From assembly GCA_003221035.1 (NCBI GenBank), contig QHUB01000033.1, positions 1 to 46,256 of the forward strand: 46,256 nt of DNA. The letters are read 5' to 3'. The position numbers and the translations under genes are program-made. The notes beneath the pieces are model-generated. The model saw only the letters and a program-made list of their open reading frames with translations. It did no database searches and was not told the DNA's origin. The stretch is from Gemmatimonadota bacterium. Its GTDB lineage: Bacteria > Gemmatimonadota > Gemmatimonadetes > Gemmatimonadales > GWC2-71-9. Positions 15,984-23,627 of the stretch are shown here, one piece after another. How positions within the stretch are numbered: the first letter of the stretch is position 1; every line of letters begins with the position of its first letter.

Positions 15984-17006
15984 TCAGTCCTCTTTCTGTC
16001 CGAACAGGGCCATGTTCGAGGAGTGCCCCGGCATCACCTTGGCGGACGGATTGAGGAAGTGCGCGATCTGGTTGACCGCCGTGCATGCCTCGCCAAAGCC
16101 TGTCGCGATCAGCTTCAACTTTCCCGGATAGGTCGCGATGTCCCCCGCGGCGTAGATGCCCGGGATGTTGGTCTCCATTGTCTGCGTCACCTTGATGTCG
16201 CCCTTCTCGATCTCCAGGCCCCACTCGGCGATCGCACCCAACGATGACACGAAGCCGAGCTGCGGAATGACGCAGTCCATCTGAAGGGTTTCTTCCGCTT
16301 TTGTCTTGTTGTTGACGATCGTGACGCGCTCGATGCGATCGGTGCCGGCGATCTCCTTGAGCTCCCAAAACGTGCGCAACTCCATCTTTCCCGCCCCCGC
16401 CAGCGCCTGCACCTGATCGACCGTCGCCTGGTGGGCCCGGAAGCCGTCGCGCCGGTGGATCATCACGATCGATTTCGCGATGCCCTGGAGGTTCACGGCC
16501 CAGTCGAACGCCGAGTCGCCCCCGCCGACGATCAGGATTCGCTTGCCGGTGAAGAGTTTCGGATTCAATACGCGGTCGTGGAGCCCCTTGTCATTCCACT
16601 GATCCGCGTCCTTGAGCGGCAGCTTGCGCGGTGTAAAGGCGCCGATTCCGCCCGCGATCAGCAGCGAGCGTCCCGGATATTCGTCATTGTCGGTGATGAT
16701 CGTGAACGGCGGCTTGCCGTCCGCTTCGCCGCGGCGGAGTCCGATGACCTTCTCGCCGAGATTCACGGGCGGACTCCACCGAAGTCCCTGCTCGGCAAGC
16801 GATTTCACGAGGTCCTTGGCGAGGATCTGCGGAAAGCCGGCGACGTCGAAGATGTATTTCTCGGGATAGAGCGCGGTGAGCTGGCCGCCCACTTGGTCGA
16901 GGTTGTCGATCAGGCGATGCGAGGCGCCGCGCATTCCGGCGTAGAATGCAGCAAAGAGACCCGTCGGGCCCGCCCCGATGATGATGATATCTTTTTGCTC
17001 TTGCAT
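15984..17006 (-). CDS. Ferredoxin/flavodoxin-NADP+ reductase, thioredoxin-reductase-like type
   Basis: The 340-residue flavoprotein matches the YumC/CT1512 class of ferredoxin-NADP reductases. The FAD-binding GxGxxG is IIIIGAGPTGLFAAFYAG (from residue 7) and the NAD(P)H-binding segment is ILIVGGGDSAFDWAV (about 155). The thioredoxin-reductase redox pair CxxC is absent, which separates it from TrxB. The closing motif NIPGIYAAGDIATYPGKLKLIATGFGEA is diagnostic. It transfers electrons between NADPH and ferredoxin in the cytoplasm. The ATG at 17006 overlaps the 5' end of the divergent unknown gene, so its promoter would lie inside that gene. Confidence 0.9.
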   Translation of the reverse strand: MQEQKDIIIIGAGPTGLFAAFYAGMRGASHRLIDNLDQVGGQLTALYPEKYIFDVAGFPQILAKDLVKSLAEQGLRWSPPVNLGEKVIGLRRGEADGKPPFTIITDNDEYPGRSLLIAGGIGAFTPRKLPLKDADQWNDKGLHDRVLNPKLFTGKRILIVGGGDSAFDWAVNLQGIAKSIVMIHRRDGFRAHQATVDQVQALAGAGKMELRTFWELKEIAGTDRIERVTIVNNKTKAEETLQMDCVIPQLGFVSSLGAIAEWGLEIEKGDIKVTQTMETNIPGIYAAGDIATYPGKLKLIATGFGEACTAVNQIAHFLNPSAKVMPGHSSNMALFGQKED

Positions 17007-17930
17007 CGCGCGAACGCTAGCCTGCTTCTCGTTGTCGGGCTACTGGCGGAGGTGGGGGCCTGCGCCAGCGCCGGCACGCACGCAGCCCTGGGCTGGAGCC
17101 TCGGCGGCGAAGCGCACGTCTTTGTCGCTGACGACCGGTTTTCCCGCGACCTCTATCATCAACTGACGGGCCGCGACCTGAAGACTGCGCTTCTCACTCG
17201 CTCTCTCGTCGCCGTCGACGCGAGCTCGGCGCGCAGCGTGACGGTACTCTCCGCGAACGGCGCTGCACCCGCCCGGCTCACCCTCGCGCGATTTCATGCC
17301 GGGGAGTCGTGCGGCGCAGCCACGGCGGTCAGTGAGCTGGTATTCGCGTTTCCGGCCGGCGGCGGAGGCGGCCGCAGTACGCCGCCGTCGCACGTGCCGG
17401 TCGTCGCGCTGCTCGACGAGCAGCCATTTGCCGGCGGTGCCGGCTCGCCGGCCCCGGCACTCCCTCGCGCCGAAGCGCGCGATCTGGTGAACCGCGTCGC
17501 CCAGCGAGCCGAGAGCACGAGCCGAGGCCCGCGCGCGACGCTGGTGCGGCCGCTGGTTGTGGATGCGGATCAATCCGCAGATGCCGGCGAGGTGGTTCCG
17601 ATTCACGGCGGCTATGCGGTCGGATTCCGCGCGCGCTATGCGACGGCCGCGAGCGACACGGTTCTGGTGACCGGCGTCGCCACAACCGATGTGTCGCTGC
17701 ACGAGCTGCGCTGGGTCGCACGGCCGCGGCGACTCGCGTTGCAGCGGGGCATGACGTCTCAGGGGATACGCTATTCCGTCCGCGGTTGGGTTACGGGCAG
17801 CGGGGGCGGCACGCTGCTCCTGGTCGATCAAATCGCCGACGTCTCCGCCCGTGGCTCGCGTGCCACGGTGCTCGATGCCGCCACGCGAAGTGTCGTGGCC
17901 TCGCAACCGCTCGCGTTGCGCTGCCCGTAA
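17001..17930 (+). CDS. Hypothetical secreted or lipoprotein-like protein
   Basis: I do not recognise this family. The frame encodes about 309 residues that begin MHRANASLLLVVGLLAEVGACAS, a basic start and hydrophobic stretch ending in a Cys that could be a weak lipobox (VGAC). The middle has a Gly/Pro-rich linker (about residues 110-120). The last 100 residues alternate in a beta-strand pattern (GIRYSVRGWVTGSGGGTLLLVDQI). Start: TTG 17001 is the nearest usable codon before the hydrophobic segment. It overlaps the divergent reductase start by 6 bp, which is unusual. GTG 17052 is possible but loses the signal. No operon partner is evident, although the adenosyltransferase follows about 100 bp later. 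Confidence 0.5.
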   Translation: MHRANASLLLVVGLLAEVGACASAGTHAALGWSLGGEAHVFVADDRFSRDLYHQLTGRDLKTALLTRSLVAVDASSARSVTVLSANGAAPARLTLARFHAGESCGAATAVSELVFAFPAGGGGGRSTPPSHVPVVALLDEQPFAGGAGSPAPALPRAEARDLVNRVAQRAESTSRGPRATLVRPLVVDADQSADAGEVVPIHGGYAVGFRARYATAASDTVLVTGVATTDVSLHELRWVARPRRLALQRGMTSQGIRYSVRGWVTGSGGGTLLLVDQIADVSARGSRATVLDAATRSVVASQPLALRCP

Positions 17931-17947
17931 CGATACGTTCTAAAACC

Positions 17948-18016
17948 CGTGCGTCGTTCGTCGTGCGTCGTGCGTCGGAACGCATGCCACGCACCACGTA
18001 CGACGTACGACGCACG
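17948..18016. repeat. Long palindrome with heptamer arms upstream of the adenosyltransferase gene
   Basis: The left arm (17948-17977) is four 7-bp units of the form CGTGCGT plus CG. The right arm (17987-18016) is four 7-bp units near CGACGTA plus CG. They pair over 30 positions with three mismatches and one G-U, around a 9-base centre. The stem ends one base before the AGAGAGG ribosome binding site of the next gene, so in RNA it could affect translation or terminate the upstream transcript. No T run follows. Confidence 0.8.
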
Positions 18017-18026
18017 AGAGAGGTCA

Positions 18027-18563
18027 ATGAAGATCTATACAAAAACAGGCGATGCAGGTGAGACCGGGCTCTTCGGCGGTGGTCGCGTGCCCAAGGACGA
18101 CCCGCGCGTGTGCGCATACGGCGACGTGGACGAAACCAACGCGGCGATCGGGTTTGCGGCCTCGCTCGAGCCGGGCAGCTTCGAGTCCGACGCGCTGCAA
18201 GCGATTCAGCGCGACCTCTTCGCCATCGGCGCCGAGCTGGCGACACCGGATCCTTCGAAGCGGCGAGCGGGAGGGGCGCTCGAGCCCGACCGCGTCAGCG
18301 CGCTCGAACAATTGATCGACAAGTATGAGGGCGCGCTTCCGGCCTTGAAGAACTTCATTCTTCCCGCGGGAACGCCCAAGGCCGCAGCCCTCCATTTGGC
18401 GCGCACGACCTGCCGGCGCGCGGAGCGGTCCGTCGTGAGTCTGGCGCGCGACGAACAGATCAATGCCGTCATCATTCATTACTTGAATCGGCTGTCCGAC
18501 CTGTTGTTCATGCTGGCGCGCGGCGTGAACCAACAGGCCGGCGGTCCGGACATCGCGTGGTGA
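18027..18563 (+). CDS. Cob(I)alamin adenosyltransferase, PduO type
   Basis: The 178-residue protein is a PduO/MMAB-type ATP:cob(I)alamin adenosyltransferase, which makes adenosylcobalamin from reduced cobalamin and ATP. The N-terminal signature MKIYTKTGDAGETGLFGGGR is the ATP-binding segment. AYGDVDETNAAIG and the C-terminal helix LNRLSDLLFMLAR are also characteristic. AGAGAGG lies just upstream of ATG 18027. It overlaps aroB by a 4-bp GTGA. No cobalamin riboswitch features were seen in the 96-bp leader, which is instead filled by a palindromic repeat. Confidence 0.92.
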   Translation: MKIYTKTGDAGETGLFGGGRVPKDDPRVCAYGDVDETNAAIGFAASLEPGSFESDALQAIQRDLFAIGAELATPDPSKRRAGGALEPDRVSALEQLIDKYEGALPALKNFILPAGTPKAAALHLARTTCRRAERSVVSLARDEQINAVIIHYLNRLSDLLFMLARGVNQQAGGPDIAW

Positions 18564-19663
18564 CGATCCGTGTCCCGCTCCTCGAGCAGCGGGATGCGTC
18601 ATACGATATCCTGATCGGCGCAGGGCTCATCCGGCAGCTCGACAAGATCCTCCCCGAATACTGTCCCGCCGCCGCCTACGCGGTGATCTCGGACTCGCAC
18701 GTGGGCACGCTGTACGGAGCATCCGTTGCAGAACAGGTGTCTGGTGCCGGGTGTCAGGTTGAGCTCTTCACCTTTCCTGCAGGAGAATGGAATAAGACCC
18801 GCGACACCTGGGCATCGCTTTCCGATCGCATGCTCGCCGCCCATTTCGGCCGCGACTGCGCCGTGATCGCGGTCGGGGGCGGTGTGGTGAACGACGTCGG
18901 CGGGTTCGTGGCGGCGACCTATCTACGCGGCGTGCCGCTCGTGCAGATCCCGACCTCCCTGCTGGCAATGATCGACTCGTCGATCGGCGGGAAAACCGGT
19001 GTCGACGTGCCCGCGGGAAAGAATCTGCTCGGCGCATTCCATCAACCGCGGGTCGTCGTCGCCGATCCGGAGCTGTTGGCCTCGCTCGCGAGTGTGCAGT
19101 TGGCGGCGGGACTCGCCGAAGCGTTGAAGCACGGCGTGATCGCCGACGCGGAATACTTTGCGTTTCTCGAGCGCGAGTACGCCGGGATCTTCGCAAAGCA
19201 CGCACCGGCGCTCGAGCATGTCGTCCGCCGCTCGGTCGAGATCAAAGCGTCGGTCGTCTCTCATGACGAACGCGAAACGGGCAAGCGTGCGATTCTGAAC
19301 TTCGGACACACCGTGGGACACGCCATCGAAGCGACGTCGAAATACGAAGTGTCGCACGGCGAAGCGGTGGCGATCGGAATGGTCTATGAGGCGCGACTCG
19401 CCGAGTCGCTCGGGATCGCGACTGCGGGGACGGCGCAGCGGATCAAATCCGCTCTCGAACGGCTGAACCTGCCGGTCGAACGGCCCGATGCCAGCCAAGT
19501 GGATGCGCTCGTCGCAGCCATGCGCGCCGACAAGAAGGTCCGCGGCGGGGAAATCCGTCTCGCGCTGCCACGCGCGATCGGCAGCGCGCATGGAGACGAT
19601 GCAAACGGGTGGACGGCGGTCGTGCCAGAGGCTGCTATTCGTCAGGTTCTGGTGAACACGTAG
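18560..19663 (+). CDS. aroB: 3-dehydroquinate synthase
   Basis: The 367-residue enzyme catalyses the second step of the shikimate pathway, converting DAHP to 3-dehydroquinate with NAD+ and a divalent metal. Family motifs are clear: GGGVVNDVGGFVAATYLRG (NAD-binding), PTSLLAMIDSSIGGKTGVD (substrate and metal region) and LNFGHTVGHAIE (metal-binding histidines). Start: GTG 18560 gives the usual 4-bp GTGA overlap with the adenosyltransferase gene; GTG 18557 is one codon earlier and equally possible. The gene ends just before a 275-bp AT-rich intergenic region. Confidence 0.95.
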   Translation: MTIRVPLLEQRDASYDILIGAGLIRQLDKILPEYCPAAAYAVISDSHVGTLYGASVAEQVSGAGCQVELFTFPAGEWNKTRDTWASLSDRMLAAHFGRDCAVIAVGGGVVNDVGGFVAATYLRGVPLVQIPTSLLAMIDSSIGGKTGVDVPAGKNLLGAFHQPRVVVADPELLASLASVQLAAGLAEALKHGVIADAEYFAFLEREYAGIFAKHAPALEHVVRRSVEIKASVVSHDERETGKRAILNFGHTVGHAIEATSKYEVSHGEAVAIGMVYEARLAESLGIATAGTAQRIKSALERLNLPVERPDASQVDALVAAMRADKKVRGGEIRLALPRAIGSAHGDDANGWTAVVPEAAIRQVLVNT

Positions 19664-19938
19664 CCCACATTCCTGTCCACGTCTCCACACGCCGAAAGTC
19701 ATCCCTCGGATCGAGTTTGTGGGCAAGCGCTTATACGCTACAAGACCGCTTATCCACAGGTTGTGTGGATAGTGGACAAACGGGGGAATCCCTACAGGTC
19801 CAATAATTTGTGATGTGGAAAACTGCGCTTATTTGCACGTATTGGCAGGAAAACCTATATTGCGGCGTGATTTAGGTCGCCTAAGCGGCGGTCATAAGGC
19901 CTATCCACACACAACTCGCGTTTCAAGGGGAGTCGCTC
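19664..19938. other. 275-bp intergenic region with clustered DnaA-box-like sites
   Basis: This is the longest gene-free stretch in the window. One perfect DnaA box, TTATCCACA, lies at 19750-19758 (+). Single-mismatch boxes lie at 19764-19772 (-, CTATCCACA), 19814-19822 (-, TTTTCCACA) and 19901-19909 (+, CTATCCACA). Two-mismatch sites lie at 19718-19726 (-) and 19771-19779 (-). The first two face each other across 5 bp. Bases 19801-19860 are about 63% A+T (38 of 60 counted), far richer than the surroundings. The mix could be a replication origin or a DnaA-controlled promoter for the sigma-factor gene. No dnaA, dnaN, parA or gidA is present in the window. Confidence 0.55.
19833..19861 (+). promoter_or_regulatory. 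Candidate promoter of the sigma-factor gene
   Basis: TTGCAC (19833-19838) and TATATT (19856-19861, five of six matches to TATAAT) are exactly 17 bp apart, in the AT-rich part of the gap. Transcription would start near 19868, leaving a leader of about 70 bases that contains one DnaA-box-like site (19901-19909). AAGGGGAG at 19925-19932 is a good ribosome binding site for ATG 19939. Confidence 0.5.
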
Positions 19939-20832
19939 ATGGCGAGGTCGAATGCCGGCAAGGCGAAGGCCTTTTTCCGCACCACCCCTTCCGGAGCATT
20001 CGACCAGTACCTGCAAGACATACAAAAACTCCCCCTCATCAAAGATCCCGCTGAAGAACGTCGTCTCGCTCGTCGCGTGCAACGCGGCGATGAAAAAGCT
20101 GCTGAGCGTCTCGTCACCGCCAATCTGCGTTTCGTCATCTCCTACGTAAAAAAATATCAGGGACACGGACTCGATCTCTCCGAGCTCGTCGCCATCGGTA
20201 ATGAAGGATTGCTCAAGGCGGTCAAGAAGTTCGATCCCGACCAGGGCGTCAAATTCATTTCGTACGCGGTGTGGTGGGTGCGGCAGGCGGTGCTGAAGGC
20301 ACTCGCCGAGCAGACGCGCAGCGTCCGCATTCCGTTGAATCAGAACTCGCAGCTGATCCGCATGAGCCGCACCGAGACGTATCTCTCGCAAGAGCTCGGT
20401 CGCGAGCCCACGGACAACGAGATCGCCCGGGCGCTCGAAGACTCGGTCGAGAACGTGCGCATGGCGCGCCGCATGACGGCCGCCGAGCTGTCGCTCGACG
20501 CGCCGGTCGATCGCACCGACAAGGATGCGGCGACACTCGGCGAGCGCTTCGCGGGACAAGAGGGCGGCGAGATCGAAGAGCGCACCGACGGCAAGTTGAT
20601 GCGCGAGTTCATCGACCGGATCTTCCAGAAGTATCTCACGCCGCGCGAGCGCAAGATTCTCTACCTTTATTACGGGCTCGAAGAAGGCAGCGAGGCAATG
20701 ACGCTCGAGAAGATCGGCGCGTTGATGGGCGTGACTCGCGAACGCATCCGGCAGATCAGAGAACGGGCGTTTGAAAAGCTGCGCGAATCTCCGGACGGGA
20801 AAGCGCTGAAAGGGTTCTGGAGAGCCGCCTAA
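19939..20832 (+). CDS. rpoD: RNA polymerase primary-type sigma factor (RpoD/SigA family, short form)
   Basis: The 297-residue sigma-70 protein starts at region 1.2 (SGAFDQYLQDIQKLPLI). It then has region 2 (ANLRFVISYVKKYQGHGLDL-type and FDPDQGVKFISYAVWWVRQAVLKAL, the core- and -10-binding helices), region 3, and region 4 with its helix-turn-helix (EKIGALMGVTRERIRQIRERAFEKLR). Region 1.1 and the non-conserved insert of proteobacterial RpoD are missing. That short form is what Bacteroidota-like and Gemmatimonadota-like primary sigmas show, so it is probably the housekeeping sigma; a group 2 paralogue cannot be excluded. It stands alone, with its own promoter and a terminator-like hairpin downstream. 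Confidence 0.92.
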   Translation: MARSNAGKAKAFFRTTPSGAFDQYLQDIQKLPLIKDPAEERRLARRVQRGDEKAAERLVTANLRFVISYVKKYQGHGLDLSELVAIGNEGLLKAVKKFDPDQGVKFISYAVWWVRQAVLKALAEQTRSVRIPLNQNSQLIRMSRTETYLSQELGREPTDNEIARALEDSVENVRMARRMTAAELSLDAPVDRTDKDAATLGERFAGQEGGEIEERTDGKLMREFIDRIFQKYLTPRERKILYLYYGLEEGSEAMTLEKIGALMGVTRERIRQIRERAFEKLRESPDGKALKGFWRAA

Positions 20833-20833
20833 G

Positions 20834-20881
20834 ACGAGAGGCCGAGAGGCCAAGCGGCTGAGGGGCTATGAGGTGAGAGGG
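20834..20881. repeat. Degenerate 8-bp tandem repeat after the sigma-factor gene
   Basis: Six adjacent 8-bp units vary around CYGAGAGG (ACGAGAGG, CCGAGAGG, CCAAGCGG, CTGAGGGG, CTATGAGG, TGAGAGGG). It resembles a single arm of the palindromic elements elsewhere in the window, without the inverted partner. It abuts the hairpin at 20880. Confidence 0.45.
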
Positions 20882-20905
20882 GTCGGGAAGATCGCTTCCC
20901 GACCC
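20880..20905 (+). terminator. Terminator-like hairpin after the sigma-factor gene
   Basis: An 11-bp perfect stem (GGGTCGGGAAG, 20880-20890, with 20895-20905) closes a 4-base loop (ATCG). Only TT follows, so it is a weak intrinsic terminator by sequence, but its position between the sigma-factor gene and glcD fits that role. Confidence 0.6.
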
Positions 20906-20925
20906 TTCATGCTTAGTATATAGGC

Positions 20926-22422
20926 ATGTCGTCAGCCCTAGCCCGCGACCTTGCGGCCATTGTCGGTGAGCGCCACGTGAGCGAGGCGCGCGCTGAGCGC
21001 TTCACGTACGCGATGGATGGCCTGCCAACGCATCGCCGCGTTCCCGACCTCGTTGTCCTCCCCGGCACCCGCGAGGAACTCATCGCCGTCGTGCGACTGC
21101 TCGCCGCACTCGGCGTGCCGTTCGTGCCGCGCGGCGCGGGGACGGGACTCTCGGGCGGCGCGCTCGCGGACCAGGGCACGGTGCTGCTCGTGCTGACGCG
21201 CCTCAACCGGATTCTGCAGATCGACAACGCCAACCGGCGCGCGGTGGTCGAGCCCGGCGTCGTCAACGCGAAACTCGGCGCCGCGGCGAAACCGCACGGT
21301 CTCCAGTACGCGCCCGATCCCTCGAGTCAGACGGCGTGCACTGTGGGCGGCAACGTCGCCGAGAATGCCGGCGGCCCGCATTGCCTCAAGTACGGCGTCA
21401 CGGCAAATCACGTCCTCGCGCTCGAGGTCCTGCTCGCCGACGGCTCGGTCGTCGAGCTGGGCAGCCCGGGTGGTGAGCCCTGGGGACCAGATCTGGTCGG
21501 GCTCTTTGTCGGCTCCGAGGGCAACTTCGGGATCGCGACGAAGATCACCGTACGCCTGACGCCGCTGCCCCGCGCGATCCGCACCCTGCTCGCCGACTTC
21601 ACGAGCATCCGCGCGGCCGGCGAAGCGGTCACGACAATCATCGCCAGCGGGATCGTACCGGCGGCGCTCGAGATGATGGATCAATCCTGCATCTGCGCGG
21701 TCGAGGATTCGGTGTATGCGGCAGGATATCCGCGCGATGCGGCCGCGATCCTGCTCGCGGAAATCGATGGCCGAAATGTCGACGGCGTCGTCGCCGAGAC
21801 GGAAGCCGTGACGGAGATGCTGCGCAAGTCTGGAGCGCGATCCGTCCGCTCGGCGGCAACGGAGGTCGAGCGGGAACGGCTCTGGCAGGGCCGGAAGAAA
21901 GCGTTCGGCGCCATGGGCCGCCTCTCGCGCGATCTGGTGGTCCAGGACGCCGTCGTGCCCCGCTCCGCCCTTCCGCACGTGCTCGAGACGATCTGCACGA
22001 TCGCCCAAAACTACGGGCTCGTCGTGAGCAACGTCTTCCATGCCGGCGACGGTAACCTCCATCCCAACATCTCGTTCGACGCCACCGACCCCGCGCTCAA
22101 ACAGCGCGTCGAAGCCGCCAGCGCCGAAATCATGCAGCTGTGCATCGACGCCGGCGGAACGATCACTGGCGAGCATGGCGTGGGCATCGACAAGTTGCGG
22201 TATATGCACCTCATCTTCGATGCGGAGTCGCTGGGTGCAATGCAGGCCGTGCGCCGCGTGTTCGACCCTCGCGAACTGGTCAATCCCGGCAAGGTCGTCC
22301 CGATTCACGCGTGTCGGGAGTGGACATCAATTCGAAATGCGAAATTCGGAATGCGAAATGACACTACAGGCTTCAATTCCGCATTCCCCATTCCGCATTC
22401 CGCAGTCGAGGTCACTAGATGA
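20926..22422 (+). CDS. glcD: Glycolate oxidase FAD subunit GlcD (FAD-linked oxidase)
   Basis: The 498-residue flavoprotein has the PCMH-type FAD domain: FVPRGAGTGLSGGA, SSQTACTVGGNVAENAGG, and VGSEGNFGIATKITV. The FAD-oxidase C-terminal domain carries GDGNLHPNISFD and GEHGVGIDKLRYM. With GlcE and GlcF it oxidises glycolate or a similar 2-hydroxy acid and passes electrons to the respiratory chain. The family normally ends near NPGKVVPIH. Here about 30 extra residues (SIRNAKFGMRNDTT... to VEVTR) are encoded by a palindromic repeat at 22333-22403. An AT-rich TATATA sits 4-9 bases before ATG 20926, with no clear ribosome binding site. The gene begins a seven-gene coupled operon. Confidence 0.92.
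   Translation: MSSALARDLAAIVGERHVSEARAERFTYAMDGLPTHRRVPDLVVLPGTREELIAVVRLLAALGVPFVPRGAGTGLSGGALADQGTVLLVLTRLNRILQIDNANRRAVVEPGVVNAKLGAAAKPHGLQYAPDPSSQTACTVGGNVAENAGGPHCLKYGVTANHVLALEVLLADGSVVELGSPGGEPWGPDLVGLFVGSEGNFGIATKITVRLTPLPRAIRTLLADFTSIRAAGEAVTTIIASGIVPAALEMMDQSCICAVEDSVYAAGYPRDAAAILLAEIDGRNVDGVVAETEAVTEMLRKSGARSVRSAATEVERERLWQGRKKAFGAMGRLSRDLVVQDAVVPRSALPHVLETICTIAQNYGLVVSNVFHAGDGNLHPNISFDATDPALKQRVEAASAEIMQLCIDAGGTITGEHGVGIDKLRYMHLIFDAESLGAMQAVRRVFDPRELVNPGKVVPIHACREWTSIRNAKFGMRNDTTGFNSAFPIPHSAVEVTR
22333..22403. repeat. Palindromic repeat with heptamer arms, translated as the GlcD C-terminal tail
   Basis: The left arm (22333-22360) is four 7-bp units near CGAAATG. The right arm (22376-22403) is four 7-bp units, three of them ATTCCGC and one ATTCCCC. 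About 22 of 27 positions pair (22333-22359 with 22376-22402). The centre is 15 bases. The whole element is read in the glcD frame, and the overlapping glcE start follows 16 bases later, so the element was accepted without breaking the coupling between the two genes. Confidence 0.8.
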
Positions 22423-23627
22423 CCATTCTCGACAAGGTGACCGCACTCCTCGGCGAGGGCGCCGTATTAGAGGCCGCCCCCGACCGCGTGCCGCGTGTCG
22501 CGCCCGGCTCTCCAGACGCCGTCGCCTTGCTCCTCGGCACCGCGCATCAGGAGGGCTGGCGCGTGCGGATCGAGGGCGCGGGAACCTGGCTGCAGAGCGA
22601 CGCGCCGGCCGATATCGCGCTGACGACTCGCAGGCTCGATCGTATCCCCGCAATCGAGCCGTCCGATCTTACGGCCACCGCGGAAGCCGGCATCGGGCTC
22701 GACCAGCTGCGCCAGCAGCTTGCCGACCGCGGAGCATGGCTCGCGATCGATCCTCCAGGGCTCGCGGGCCGCACGCTCGGCTCGGTAGTCTCGACGGCGA
22801 CCGCCGGTCCGCTGCGTCACGGCTACGGCCCCATCAAAGACCATCTCCTCGGGGTCACGTTCGTGACCGGCGATGGCCGCATGGTGCAAAGCGGCGGACG
22901 CGTCATGAAGAACGTCGCCGGCTATGACCTCACTCGCGTGCAGGCGGGCGGCTTCGGTGCATTCGGCGTCATTGTGCTCGTGCATCTACGACTGCGTACG
23001 CTCCCGCGCGCCGACGTCACGTACGTGCTCGAAGGCGCGCGCGAGGATCTCACACAAGTCGGCGAAGACATTGCCGCGGCGGGTCTCACGCCGGCAGCGC
23101 TGGAGCTCGTCTCGCCGGCGCTCGCGCGGCGGGAGCGCTGGGTGCTCGCCGTGCGGCTTGCGGGATCGCCGGCACTCGTCGCCGCGGACGAAGCGGGCCT
23201 CGGGGCTGCGAGCGGGGGCGGTCGCTTCGCGCCGCTGCGCGCGGAAGAAGCCCATGCCTTCTGGATGCGCCTGGCGGAGGGCTTCGCCGTTCGGCCCGTG
23301 ACGTTCCGGATCGGCGGCGTGCCCACGGCGAGCGACGAGCTGCTCGACTTGCTGCAGCACCAGCTCGGCGACGAATGGATTTCCGCGTCTCCCGCGGCCG
23401 GCGCGATTCGCTGGACCGGCGATGCCAGCATCGACCGTCTGCAGCGGCTGCGCCGGACCCTTGCGGGCCAGGAGGTGCCGCTCACGCTCGAGCGCGCGCC
23501 CTGGCCGCTGCGGGGTGCCGTCGGTCACTTCGGCGCGTATCGCGAAGGTGTCGGACCACTCGTGGCCGGGCTGAGGCGCACGTTTGATCCCGGTGGTGCG
23601 CTCGTCGTCGCCACAGAAGGCACATGA
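22419..23627 (+). CDS. glcE: Glycolate oxidase subunit GlcE (second FAD-binding subunit)
   Basis: The 402-residue protein has one FAD-binding PCMH-like domain: RIEGAGTWLQSD, DPPGLAGRTLGSVVSTATAGPLRHGYG, then GGRVMKNVAGYDLTRVQAGGFGAFGVIV. This is the GlcE pattern rather than a second GlcD. It acts as a partner subunit in the GlcDEF complex at the inner membrane. Its ATG overlaps the glcD stop (ATGA, 22419-22422) and its stop overlaps glcF (23624-23627). Length is slightly above the E. coli protein; the C-terminal third is less conserved. Confidence 0.9.
   Translation: MTILDKVTALLGEGAVLEAAPDRVPRVAPGSPDAVALLLGTAHQEGWRVRIEGAGTWLQSDAPADIALTTRRLDRIPAIEPSDLTATAEAGIGLDQLRQQLADRGAWLAIDPPGLAGRTLGSVVSTATAGPLRHGYGPIKDHLLGVTFVTGDGRMVQSGGRVMKNVAGYDLTRVQAGGFGAFGVIVLVHLRLRTLPRADVTYVLEGAREDLTQVGEDIAAAGLTPAALELVSPALARRERWVLAVRLAGSPALVAADEAGLGAASGGGRFAPLRAEEAHAFWMRLAEGFAVRPVTFRIGGVPTASDELLDLLQHQLGDEWISASPAAGAIRWTGDASIDRLQRLRRTLAGQEVPLTLERAPWPLRGAVGHFGAYREGVGPLVAGLRRTFDPGGALVVATEGT

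Noticed and set aside
16431-17000. A 190-codon upstream extension of the unknown gene at 17001
   Set aside because: It is antisense to the ferredoxin-NADP reductase gene and shows shadow composition; the hydrophobic leader begins at 17001.
17948-18016. CRISPR-like array, because of regularly repeated short units
   Set aside because: Units are 7 bp with no spacers, and the two halves are inverted to each other; no cas genes are present.
17931-18026. Cobalamin riboswitch before the adenosyltransferase gene
   Set aside because: The leader is only 96 bases and is filled by an inverted heptamer repeat; no B12-box or multi-helix architecture is visible.
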